Source: Clostridia bacterium (GTDB lineage: Bacteria; Bacillota; Clostridia; Christensenellales; CAG-138). From it: a DNA stretch of 41,714 nt. The stretch covers positions 1 through 41,714 of the forward strand of contig JAFXZJ010000045.1 in NCBI GenBank assembly GCA_017541305.1. Reading direction: 5' to 3'. Shown here piece by piece: positions 7,267-15,616 of the stretch (the stretch's first letter is position 1; each line of letters opens with the position of its first letter). A program made the translations under genes and the position numbers. The notes under the pieces were generated by a model that saw only the letters and a list, made by a program, of their open reading frames with translations, ran no database searches and was not told the origin of the DNA.

Positions 7267-7295
7267 TTGACATTGGACCATAGCGATGTTACAAT
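7267..7295 (+). promoter_or_regulatory. Strong promoter of the division/wall cluster
   Basis: Perfect TTGACA (7267-7272), a 17-base spacer and TACAAT (7290-7295). It drives mraZ with a leader of about 65 nt. Confidence 0.88.
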
Positions 7296-7367
7296 ATAGC
7301 TACCCTCACAGTAGTGTCGGTAAATGGGTAAGCAATTTGCAAAATATGGTCAAAGGAGGTGGATAAG

Positions 7368-7838
7368 TTGATCGTCGGAAGCTTTCAGGTAACGGTAGAC
7401 GCTCAGGGCAGATTGATAGTTCCTTCGGGCTGGCATCCCGATCTTGGCGAAGGCGTTGTGATCGTGCGAGACTTATCCCCTTCCGGAGAGCATTTCCTGA
7501 CCGCGCTGCCCGCGCAGGCATACGAAAGCACCATCAACGATTTCGCTCACAACCCCTCCTCCTACGGCGGGCGCAAGGCGGACGCGACGAGGAACCTGCT
7601 GCAGTATGCGTGCAACTGCCGCTTCGATCAGAAGCGCCGCATATCGGTCGATTCCGCCAACCTCGATTACGCCGGCATAACGGGCACTGCGATGCTCACT
7701 GCGAACATCCGCTCCAATAACCCCGTATTCGAGATCTGGGCGCCCGATGCGCTTGACAGGAACAACAAGGCGTATGACGAATGGCAGCTCCAGGAGGAGC
7801 TCAAGGCGAACGCCGAGGAAGTCAGGAATCTGAAATGA
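7368..7838 (+). CDS. mraZ: MraZ transcriptional regulator
   Basis: A 156-residue protein with two tandem AbrB-like half-domains. Each carries the DxxxR signature: DAQGR near residue 11 and DQKRR near 90. MraZ binds repeats upstream of its own gene and represses the division and wall cluster; here suitable repeats are visible. The start is taken as TTG at 7368, 8 bases after the perfect AAAGGAGG; the GTG at 7359 lies inside that ribosome site. The protein ends in a charged helix longer than in Bacillus MraZ. Its stop overlaps the rsmH start (ATGA). Confidence 0.92.
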   Translation: MIVGSFQVTVDAQGRLIVPSGWHPDLGEGVVIVRDLSPSGEHFLTALPAQAYESTINDFAHNPSSYGGRKADATRNLLQYACNCRFDQKRRISVDSANLDYAGITGTAMLTANIRSNNPVFEIWAPDALDRNNKAYDEWQLQEELKANAEEVRNLK

Positions 7839-8797
7839 CCGAAAGCTCGTATCACACTCCGATAATGCTTCGCGAGGTGCTCGAGCTGATGCACCCCGAG
7901 ACCTGCATGATAACGGTCGACGGGACGCTGGGCGGAGGCGGGCACAGTGAGGGCATATTGGAAAGGCTTCCCAAGGGAGCGCAGCATTTCGGCATAGACC
8001 GCGATCTTGACGCGATAGAGGCGGCTTCGAAACGCCTCGCGAGATTTGACAATTTTCACCCCATACACGGAAACTTCTTCGTCATGAAGGGTATACTCCC
8101 CCTGAAAGAGTATGGGGCTGACGGCGCGGACGGGATAATACTTGACCTCGGCGTCAGCTCCCATCAACTCGACGACGGCGGCAGGGGCTTCTCTTACGGA
8201 GCCGACGCGCCGCTTGACATGAGGATGGACCGCACCGCACCGCTTTCGGCTTACGAGGTGGTGAACGGATACCCCGAAAGACGATTATTCGAGATAATAA
8301 GGGATTACGGCGAGGAGCGATTCGCAATGAGGATCGCCCGGGCCATCGCAAGGGAAAGGGAATCGGCTCCCATCGGGACCACTACAAGGCTTGCCGAGGT
8401 GATCAAGGGCGCCATACCCGCCGCCGCAAGGCGCGAAGGCCCGCATCCCGCAAGGCGCACCTTCCAGGCGATAAGGATCGAGGTCAATTCCGAGCTTGAC
8501 GGCTTGGCCGAAGCCGTGAAGAACGCGGCGCTGCTTTTGAATCCCGGCGGAGTGCTGTGCGTGATCACGTTCCACTCCCTTGAGGACAGGATAGTAAAGA
8601 ACGTGTTCCGCGACCTTAAGGATCCCTGCACCTGTCCCCCATCCGCCCCCATATGCATCTGCGGCAAAAAGCCTTTGGCCGAGATACTTACGGGAAAGCC
8701 CATAACGGCAAGCGAAGAAGAACTTGAATCCAACCCAAGAGCAAGAAGCGCAAAGCTGAGAGCGATAAAAAGAACGAATAACGAGTACAGAGGATGA
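7835..8797 (+). CDS. rsmH: 16S rRNA C1402 N4-methyltransferase RsmH
   Basis: A 320-residue S-adenosylmethionine-dependent enzyme that methylates N4 of C1402 in 16S rRNA in the decoding centre. The SAM-binding motif VDGTLGGGGHS is near residue 29, FGIDRD near 50, the family block LDLGVSSHQLDDGGRGFSY near 103 and LDMRMD near 127. The length is typical. The ATG overlaps the mraZ stop; the longer frame starting at 7781 lies inside mraZ and is rejected. It overlaps ftsL downstream. Confidence 0.96.
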   Translation: MTESSYHTPIMLREVLELMHPETCMITVDGTLGGGGHSEGILERLPKGAQHFGIDRDLDAIEAASKRLARFDNFHPIHGNFFVMKGILPLKEYGADGADGIILDLGVSSHQLDDGGRGFSYGADAPLDMRMDRTAPLSAYEVVNGYPERRLFEIIRDYGEERFAMRIARAIARERESAPIGTTTRLAEVIKGAIPAAARREGPHPARRTFQAIRIEVNSELDGLAEAVKNAALLLNPGGVLCVITFHSLEDRIVKNVFRDLKDPCTCPPSAPICICGKKPLAEILTGKPITASEEELESNPRARSAKLRAIKRTNNEYRG

Positions 8798-8802
8798 ATA
8801 TT

Positions 8803-9279
8803 ATGAGTATGCCCGAGACGAATAAGAGAAAGAACCTTGATGCACTGAGAGTCTATGCGCCCAGCCGCGGCAATCTTGCCATCGATTCCGAGGCGCTTCC
8901 CTATACCCGCGTTGCGGAGCCCACCCACGAGGTGAAGCCCCGCCGCCGTCCGGCGCTTGTTCCCGCAAAGAAGAAGCCCGCATCCAAGAAGCGCTCCATT
9001 GCCCAGGCCGCAAAGGAAAACAACGTATTCTACAAGCTGGTCGCGGTGGCCTGCGTGCTCGCCGTCGCTCTGGCGCTCATAGTAATGCTCTCGGGCTACA
9101 ACAGTATTTCCGCTGCACAGAGGGAGCTGAACGAGCTCTCGAGGCGTGTTGCCGGCATGGAGAGCATGGTTGAAAAGACCAACGTCGAATACCTCTTCTC
9201 CATCGACGCCGCATCCTCCCACGAAGCAGCGAACATTGCGGGTATGACCTACCCCGTTACGGGAGGCGCCGGCAACTGA
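8803..9279 (+). CDS. ftsL: FtsL-like cell division protein
   Basis: A 158-residue bitopic membrane protein: basic, Pro/Lys-rich cytoplasmic N-terminus of ~77 residues, one membrane segment at about 79-99 (LVAVACVLAVALALIVML), then a short extracellular helix with heptad hydrophobics (AAQRELNELSRRVAGMESMV). FtsL proteins are poorly conserved, so the assignment rests on topology and on its place between rsmH and the class B penicillin-binding protein. AGAGG lies 9 bases before the ATG at 8803; an alternative ATG at 8794 overlaps the rsmH stop. The family forms a complex with FtsB/DivIC and FtsQ at the septum. Confidence 0.85.
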   Translation: MSMPETNKRKNLDALRVYAPSRGNLAIDSEALPYTRVAEPTHEVKPRRRPALVPAKKKPASKKRSIAQAAKENNVFYKLVAVACVLAVALALIVMLSGYNSISAAQRELNELSRRVAGMESMVEKTNVEYLFSIDAASSHEAANIAGMTYPVTGGAGN

Positions 9280-9295
9280 GCGGAGGTGGTTTCAT

Positions 9296-11470
9296 TTGGC
9301 TGAAAAGCGCACCAAAAAGCGTCGCTTGAAGATCGCTACAACCACATCAAAGCCGAAAAGACCTTTGAAGGCGCGGCTCAAAAGCACGCTTTTAGTCTAC
9401 GGAAGCTTATTCCTGTTGCTTGCAGGATTTTTATTTGTTATTCAGGTAATAATGGGTCCCGACATACAGCGCAGAGCGCTGAGCCAATGGACGAGGACAA
9501 CGACGATCTCGGCTTCGCGTGGTGAGATATTGGACTGCGAGGGCGAGGTTTTGGCGACCAACGGCAACGTTTTCAAGGTCGTCATATGGCCCAAGCAGAT
9601 GGGCGACAGCGACCGCGAAAGGATCGCCGCGGAGCTTTCGAGGCTCCTGAATCTCGATTACACGACCGTGCTCAAGCGCTGCACCTCCGAGCAGTATCAG
9701 GAGATAGTTTTAAAGCGCCAGATCGACGCCGCCACGCGCGACGCGGTGGACGCGCTGAAGCTTGGCGCGGGAGTCGGCACCGTTTCCGACAGCAAGCGCT
9801 ATTACCCCATGGGCAGTCTTTTATCGCAGGTGATCGGCTTTACCAACGTCGACAACCGCGGTCAGGCGGGGCTTGAGCTTTCCTATGACGAATACCTTTC
9901 CGGCACCGACGGCAAGCAGATCGCCGAAACCGACAGCTCGGGAAACCTTTTGGCCTATGGCACCAGGGAATACATCGAGCCCATCAACGGCGACAAGCTG
10001 ATACTCACCTGCTCCAGCGTGATGGAAAGCTATCTTGAAAGAGCGCTGAAGGAGGCCGTGGAGGTCAACAATGCAAAATCCGCCCAGGGCATAATAATGG
10101 ACTGCCGCACGGGCGCGATACTCGCGATATCCTCGCAGCCCGGCTACGATCCCAACGATCCGCCCAGATCGGATATGGAGCTTTTGAATCAGCTCTCGCG
10201 CAACCGCATCGCCGCGGACGTGTATGAGCCCGGCTCCACGTTCAAAATAATCACCCTTTCCGCCGCCCTCGATTCGGGCGCGGTGACGAAGAACAGCTCG
10301 TTCTTCTGCCCGGGCAGCAGCAACGTCAACGGCGAAAGCATCCACTGCTGGCGCCACGCCGGCCACGGCAGCCAGGACCTTACCGAGGCCGCCGAAAATT
10401 CCTGCAACTGCGCCTTTATGAACATGGCGCTTTCGATGGGCAAGGAGAAGTTTTACGATTACCTTTACGCCTTCGGCCTGGGCAGCTCCACCGGAAGCGG
10501 GCTGATAGGCGAGGCTTCGGGCATCGTCACTCACGAGAAATACATAACCGATAACGATCTTGCAAGGATCGGCTTCGGTCAAAGCATTGCCGTGACTCCT
10601 CTGCAGCTGTGCTCGGCGGTGTGCGCAGCCGTGAACGGCGGCGAGCTGCACCGGCCCTATATAATCGACCGCATAGTGGACGACAAGGGGGCGACCGTGT
10701 TCAGCGCCGATACCACCCCCATCCGCAGGGTGATATCCGAAAGCGCATCGAAGCAGGTGCGCGAGATACTGCAGTCGGTGGTGGACAACGGCACCGGCAG
10801 GAATTGTAAGATAGAAGGTTACGCCGTGGGCGGAAAGACCGGCACGGCTCAGAAATACGATGAATACGGCAGAGTGGATCAGGGCCGCTATATCTGCTCG
10901 TTCATAGGCTTCGCGCCGGTGAACGATCCCCGATTCGTCTGCCTGATACTGGTCGACGAGCCTCAGGTAAGCTCCATATACGGAAGCACCGTGGCCGCGC
11001 CCTTTGTGAAGGAAGTGCTTGAGGACGTGCTGCGTTACAGCGGAGTCAAGCCCACCGAGGGCGGCGAAACGGTCGAGATACCCGACGTTTCCGGCATGAG
11101 CGCCGAGGATGCAAGGGCCGCTCTTGAGGAGCTTGGGCTCAGCGCCGTCTGCCAGTCGAATGACGAGATCATATCTCAGCTTCCCGCCGCGGGCGAGACG
11201 GTGGTAAAGGGCTATCAGGTTATGCTCTTTACCGGGATCGATCCCGAGGACGAGGAAACGGAGCAGAAGAGCTACGTCAAGGTGCCCGATCTTAAGGGCA
11301 AAACGCCTCTTGAGGCATACGATATGCTTCGAAAGCTGGGTCTGGTGCTTGTTACCGAGACCGACGACCCCGCGGGATTCTGCTATAAGCAGGACATCTC
11401 GCCCAATAACGTAGTCGAGGTCGGAAGGGAGATAAAGGCCTTCTTCCGCTTCGAGGGACAGGACGAATAA
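9296..11470 (+). CDS. pbpB: Class B penicillin-binding protein with two PASTA domains
   Basis: A 724-residue septal peptidoglycan transpeptidase. One membrane anchor lies near residues 30-52, the dimerisation domain follows (SASRGEILDCEGEVLATN near 72), and the transpeptidase domain has the active-site Ser314 in STFK, the SxN motif S369-C-N371 and KTGT at 514-517. Two C-terminal PASTA domains (about 597-652 and 665-722) are as in PBP2B of Bacillus rather than the single one of SpoVD, though a sporulation role cannot be excluded. The start is TTG, 8-9 bases after GGAGGTG. It would act with the SEDS glycosyltransferase FtsW encoded downstream. Confidence 0.93.
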   Translation: MAEKRTKKRRLKIATTTSKPKRPLKARLKSTLLVYGSLFLLLAGFLFVIQVIMGPDIQRRALSQWTRTTTISASRGEILDCEGEVLATNGNVFKVVIWPKQMGDSDRERIAAELSRLLNLDYTTVLKRCTSEQYQEIVLKRQIDAATRDAVDALKLGAGVGTVSDSKRYYPMGSLLSQVIGFTNVDNRGQAGLELSYDEYLSGTDGKQIAETDSSGNLLAYGTREYIEPINGDKLILTCSSVMESYLERALKEAVEVNNAKSAQGIIMDCRTGAILAISSQPGYDPNDPPRSDMELLNQLSRNRIAADVYEPGSTFKIITLSAALDSGAVTKNSSFFCPGSSNVNGESIHCWRHAGHGSQDLTEAAENSCNCAFMNMALSMGKEKFYDYLYAFGLGSSTGSGLIGEASGIVTHEKYITDNDLARIGFGQSIAVTPLQLCSAVCAAVNGGELHRPYIIDRIVDDKGATVFSADTTPIRRVISESASKQVREILQSVVDNGTGRNCKIEGYAVGGKTGTAQKYDEYGRVDQGRYICSFIGFAPVNDPRFVCLILVDEPQVSSIYGSTVAAPFVKEVLEDVLRYSGVKPTEGGETVEIPDVSGMSAEDARAALEELGLSAVCQSNDEIISQLPAAGETVVKGYQVMLFTGIDPEDEETEQKSYVKVPDLKGKTPLEAYDMLRKLGLVLVTETDDPAGFCYKQDISPNNVVEVGREIKAFFRFEGQDE

Positions 11471-11509
11471 ACCGAAAGGAGACCCCGCACGGCGGGGATA
11501 TGGGGGAAT

Positions 11510-12961
11510 ATGCTGCTTTCCAAACTGATAGAAAACACCGATTTCAGGCTGATAAACTGTGACGGCGACCGCGAGATATGCAGGATCGAATACGATTCGC
11601 GCAGGGTCAAGCCGGGGAGCATATTCGCCTGCGTGGTGGGCACGTTCAAGGACGGTCACGATTTTGCCGAGGGCGCCTATAAGAACGGCGCGGAGGCGCT
11701 TATCGTCGAGCGCGAGCTGCCCCTTCCCGTTCCCCAGATAATCGCTCCCAATTCCAGACGCGCAATGGCGATACTTGCCATGAAGCTTTATGATTATCCC
11801 GCAAAGCAGCTTCGCATAATCGGCGTCACCGGCACCAACGGCAAGACGACCACCACCTATATGATAAAATCCGTCGCCGAGAAATGCGGCCTTAAGGTGG
11901 GCTTGATAGGCACCATCCGCAACATCATAGGCGACCGCGTGATATCCACTCAGCGCACCACCCCCGAATCCACCGAGCTGCAGGAGATACTGCGCATGAT
12001 GGCCGACGAGGGAGTCGATCTGGTGGTGATGGAGGTCAGCTCCCATTCGCTCGATCAGGAGCGCGTTTACGGCATCGAATTCGAGATAGGCGGCTTTACC
12101 AACCTCACTCAGGATCATCTGGATTATCACAAGACATTCGAAAACTATCTTGCCGCCAAGAGAAAGCTGTTTGAGCGGAGCGGCTTTGCCGTGGTCAACG
12201 CCGACGACGCCTATTCCGCAAGACTGCTTGAGGGGCTGGATATCCCCCGCATGACCTATGGCGTGCGCGAGCCTGCCGATATCTATGCCAACAATATCGA
12301 GATCTGCGTGCGCGACGTGGAATTCGACATGACCTGCCCCTTAGGCGCCGCCCATATCGCCGTGCCCATTCCCGGCCTTTTCAACGTGTTCAACGCCATG
12401 CTTGCCGCGGGCATATGCGAAAAGCTGGGCTTCCCCCTGGATAAGATCGCGGAAGGCCTGGCCGACGTTTCGGGCGTGAACGGCAGGATGGAATCCCTTG
12501 ACACAACGGGCTTCCCCTTCTCGGTGATACTCGACTTTGCGCACACCCCCGACGGGCTGATCAACCTGCTCACCTCGGTGCGCGAATTCGCCAAGGGCCG
12601 CGTTATGACCGTGTTCGGCTGCGGCGGCGACCGCGATCACGCCAAGCGCCCCATCATGGGCGAGGCGGCGGGCCGCTACTCCGATTTCTGCGTCGTCACC
12701 TCGGATAACCCCCGCACGGAGGATCCCATGTCTATAATCGGCAACGTGCTCGACGGCGTGAACAAGACGGCGGTCGAATACGTGGTCATACAGAACCGCC
12801 GCGAGGCGATAAAATACGCCCTCACCCACGCGAGGCCCGACGACGTTGTGGTGCTTGCCGGCAAGGGTCACGAGACCTATCAGGAGATAATGAACGTGAA
12901 GTATCCCTTCGACGAAAAGGTAGTCGTTGCGGAGCTTCTCAAGGAAATAAAGAATTCCTAA
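11510..12961 (+). CDS. murE: UDP-MurNAc-L-Ala-D-Glu:meso-diaminopimelate ligase
   Basis: A 483-residue cytoplasmic Mur ligase that adds the third residue of the peptidoglycan stem peptide. The ATP site GVTGTNGKTTT is near residue 107, the second-domain motif MEVSSHSL near 177 and the C-terminal DNPRTEDP near 407. DNPR is the motif for meso-diaminopimelate, so a DAP-type wall is expected. KGHE near 447 is also conserved. The ATG follows a GGGGGA stretch. A small hairpin CCCCGC/GCGGGG lies between pbpB and this gene at 11482-11497, without a T-run. Confidence 0.95.
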   Translation: MLLSKLIENTDFRLINCDGDREICRIEYDSRRVKPGSIFACVVGTFKDGHDFAEGAYKNGAEALIVERELPLPVPQIIAPNSRRAMAILAMKLYDYPAKQLRIIGVTGTNGKTTTTYMIKSVAEKCGLKVGLIGTIRNIIGDRVISTQRTTPESTELQEILRMMADEGVDLVVMEVSSHSLDQERVYGIEFEIGGFTNLTQDHLDYHKTFENYLAAKRKLFERSGFAVVNADDAYSARLLEGLDIPRMTYGVREPADIYANNIEICVRDVEFDMTCPLGAAHIAVPIPGLFNVFNAMLAAGICEKLGFPLDKIAEGLADVSGVNGRMESLDTTGFPFSVILDFAHTPDGLINLLTSVREFAKGRVMTVFGCGGDRDHAKRPIMGEAAGRYSDFCVVTSDNPRTEDPMSIIGNVLDGVNKTAVEYVVIQNRREAIKYALTHARPDDVVVLAGKGHETYQEIMNVKYPFDEKVVVAELLKEIKNS

Positions 12962-12982
12962 TAAAACAGAGGAACAAAAGCT

Positions 12983-14008
12983 ATGCAGGAATACATGCGG
13001 ATAATACTCGCCTTTATAGTTTCGGCGGGGATAGTGATGCTTATCGCCCCCTTCTTCATACCCTTCCTTCGCCGTTTGAAATACGGTCAGGTGGAGCGCG
13101 AGGAGGGCCCGCACGCCCACACCGCCAAGGAAGGCACCCCCGCGATGGGCGGCATAATGTTCATAATCTCCATCACGGCCGCTTCGCTCGTATTCTCCAT
13201 CTGGAACATCGCCCTGCGCTATACCCTGCCCGCGGTCATAATAATGATCTGCTGCGGCCTTGTGGGCTTTGTGGACGATTTCCTCAAGGTGCGCCACAAA
13301 AGGAACCTGGGCCTGAAGGCCTATCAAAAGGTGATCGCGCAGTTCCTGCTTTCGCTTGCGGCGGCGCTGTTTGCCTATAAGTATTTGGGCTCCGAGGTGT
13401 GGTTCGCCTCGCTCAACGCCAAGGTCGATCTGGGCTTCTGGTACATCCCCCTTGTGATGTTCACCATGATCGCCATAATCAACAGCGCAAACCTTACCGA
13501 CGGTCTCGACGGCCTTGCCTCGGGCGTGACCCTTATCTATTCCATCGCGATGGGCGTGATATTCCTTTATCTTGCCGGCGCTTTCGGCAGCGGCTTTGCC
13601 AACGCTCCCATCATGACCGCCGAAGCCGACGGCATGAATTCCATGGCGGTGTTCGCGTTTGCCGTGGCGGGCGGCTGCATGGGCTTTCTTTCCAAGAACA
13701 GCTATCCCGCAAAGGTTTTCATGGGCGATACCGGCTCAATGGCGCTGGGCGGCGCGATGTGCGCGATGGTGATCTATTCAAGGCATATATTCCTCTTCCT
13801 GCTCATGGGCTGCTGCATAGTCGCATCGGCGGTGAGCGTGGTGCTGCAGGTGGGCTCGTTCAAGCTCCGCCACGGCAAGAGGATATTCAAGATGGCTCCC
13901 CTTCACCATCATTTCGAGCTTCTGGGGCATCCCGAGACGAAGATAGTGACGGGCTATATGATAGTAACGGCGCTTGCGTGCCTTGTCGCGCTGATGCTGT
14001 TCATGTGA
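12983..14008 (+). CDS. mraY: Phospho-MurNAc-pentapeptide transferase
   Basis: A 341-residue polytopic membrane enzyme that transfers phospho-MurNAc-pentapeptide to undecaprenyl phosphate, giving lipid I. About ten hydrophobic segments are visible. Family motifs are HTAKEGTPAMGG near residue 46, FVDDFLKV near 95 (catalytic Asp pair), NLTDGLDGLA near 171 and MGDTGSMALGG near 247, with HHHFE near 303. AGAGGAAC lies 10 bases before the ATG. It is followed by an unusual 224-base gap before murD. Confidence 0.97.
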   Translation: MQEYMRIILAFIVSAGIVMLIAPFFIPFLRRLKYGQVEREEGPHAHTAKEGTPAMGGIMFIISITAASLVFSIWNIALRYTLPAVIIMICCGLVGFVDDFLKVRHKRNLGLKAYQKVIAQFLLSLAAALFAYKYLGSEVWFASLNAKVDLGFWYIPLVMFTMIAIINSANLTDGLDGLASGVTLIYSIAMGVIFLYLAGAFGSGFANAPIMTAEADGMNSMAVFAFAVAGGCMGFLSKNSYPAKVFMGDTGSMALGGAMCAMVIYSRHIFLFLLMGCCIVASAVSVVLQVGSFKLRHGKRIFKMAPLHHHFELLGHPETKIVTGYMIVTALACLVALMLFM

Positions 14009-14023
14009 TCATTTCGAATTTCA

Positions 14024-14183
14024 AGCCGTTCGGTCTGAGCGTTCCGAAACCGTGTTTCCTGTTGGCACTTGGCGCGGGATAAGGGATGCCGGGTTGCGGC
14101 TATCTTGCAAGGCTGCCATTAAAAAGGGCGCTTGCAAGAGGTCGGCTCTCCTTTTGCAAGCTCCCCGGCCCGACCGAACGGCT
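14024..14183. repeat. Structured 160-bp insert between mraY and murD
   Basis: A perfect 12-bp inverted repeat bounds it: AGCCGTTCGGTC at 14024-14035 and GACCGAACGGCT at 14172-14183, followed by CTCTTTTTA. Inside are palindromic CTTGCAAG copies and a hairpin GCTTGCAA/TTGCAAGC. No protein is encoded. Neighbouring genes in this operon are 0-40 bases apart, so this looks inserted, or it is a structured RNA or attenuator. Confidence 0.5.
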
Positions 14184-14232
14184 CTTTTTACAGCAACGAA
14201 GCGCTTTTGCGCATAATAACGGGAGGTTTATC

Positions 14233-15600
14233 ATGGAACAAAAAACAGCTCTCATAGTCGGAATGGCAAAGAGCGGCATATCCTCCGCAAAGCTGCTTTA
14301 CAGCGCGGGCTACCGCGTTATAATAAACGATCTCAAGCCCGAGATCGAAGGCCTTGAGGAGGCCCTTTCGGGCGTTGAGTATGAAAATCGCCTGGGCGTT
14401 GCGCCCGAGGCGCTGCTTGACGGCGTGGATCTGATGGTGATCTCCCCCGTCATCCCCATATTCAAGCCCTTCGTAAAGACCGCCATCGCAAAGGGCATTG
14501 AGGTTATAGGCGAGATCGAGCTGGGCTGGCGCTACTGCGCGCGCGGCGCAAGATTCGTATGCATAGGCGGCACCAACGGCAAGACCACCACCACGGCCCT
14601 GACCGGCGAGATATTCAAGGCCGACGACGAGCTGAAAAACGACGGCCGCAGGACCTTCGTGCTGGGCAACATAGGCATTCCCATAACCGAGCACGCGCTT
14701 GAGACCCGCGACGGCGACACGGTGGTTGCCGAGACCGCCTCGCTGCAGTTCGAAAGCATAGTCGATTTCCGCTGCAACGCCGCGGGACTGCTCAATATCA
14801 CCGAGGATCACGTCAACCGCTTCGGTTCAATGGAGGCCTATATCGCCGCCAAGATGCGCATGTTCGAGAACCAGACCGAGGACGATATCGCCGTGCTCAA
14901 CGAGGACGACCCCATCGTGATGCGGGCAAAGACCAGGGCAAAGGTGCTCACCTTCTCGCGTCTGCACGAGGTCAAAAACGGCGCTTTCGTGCGAGGCGGC
15001 ATGATAATCTATCGCCGCGGCTGCATAGAGGTGCCCGTGATACAAGCCTCGGAGCTTGGCATAATAGGCGCACACAACCTTGAAAACGCGCTGTGCGCGG
15101 TGTGCCTGAGCCTGAGCATGGGTGTGAGCGTAAAGGCGCTGCGCAGGGTGCTGCGCGAATTCAAGGGCGTTGAGCACCGCATAGAGTTCACCCGCATATT
15201 GGACGGCGTGACCTACTATAATGATTCCAAGGGCACCAATCCCGAATCCACCATAAAGGCCATCGAGGCCATGACAAAGCCCACCGTGCTGCTTCTGGGC
15301 GCCGGCAATTACGATAAGCAATCCGATTACCGCCCCGTTTTCCGCGCGGCGATCGGCAAGGTAAAGGCCGCCGTGGTAAACGGCTCGAACACCGAGGCCA
15401 TCATGAAGGCCGCCGTGGACGAGGGCTTCACCGAGATCGTGGCCGTGGGCGACGATTTCCGCGAGATGATACTCACCGCCAGAGGGCTTGCCTCCGAAGG
15501 CGACGCGGTGCTGCTCTCCCCCGCCTGCGCAAGCTGGGGCATGTTCACCGATTACGAGCAGCGCGGCCGCATATTCAAGGAGATAGTCAACTCGCTCTGA
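14233..15600 (+). CDS. murD: UDP-MurNAc-L-alanine:D-glutamate ligase
   Basis: A 455-residue cytoplasmic Mur ligase that adds D-glutamate to UDP-MurNAc-L-Ala. The N-terminal Rossmann segment TALIVGMAKSGIS, the ATP site GGTNGKTTT near residue 113, NITEDHVNR near 188 and the C-terminal YNDSKGTNP near 325 are all present. GGGAGG lies 6 bases before the ATG at 14233. The frame is open upstream to 14086, but that part is the structured insert and is not counted. ftsW follows after 16 bases. Confidence 0.95.
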   Translation: MEQKTALIVGMAKSGISSAKLLYSAGYRVIINDLKPEIEGLEEALSGVEYENRLGVAPEALLDGVDLMVISPVIPIFKPFVKTAIAKGIEVIGEIELGWRYCARGARFVCIGGTNGKTTTTALTGEIFKADDELKNDGRRTFVLGNIGIPITEHALETRDGDTVVAETASLQFESIVDFRCNAAGLLNITEDHVNRFGSMEAYIAAKMRMFENQTEDDIAVLNEDDPIVMRAKTRAKVLTFSRLHEVKNGAFVRGGMIIYRRGCIEVPVIQASELGIIGAHNLENALCAVCLSLSMGVSVKALRRVLREFKGVEHRIEFTRILDGVTYYNDSKGTNPESTIKAIEAMTKPTVLLLGAGNYDKQSDYRPVFRAAIGKVKAAVVNGSNTEAIMKAAVDEGFTEIVAVGDDFREMILTARGLASEGDAVLLSPACASWGMFTDYEQRGRIFKEIVNSL

Positions 15601-15616
15601 TCCTCAAGGAGAAACA

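Noticed and set aside
9821-12130. Very long minus-strand open frame (769 codons) opposite pbpB and murE
   Set aside because: It is antisense to two certain genes, has no ribosome site, and its composition follows the third-position bias of the plus-strand genes.
14086-14232. N-terminal extension of MurD by 49 residues
   Set aside because: The extension lies in the structured insert, has no family similarity, and a strong GGGAGG site precedes the internal ATG at 14233.
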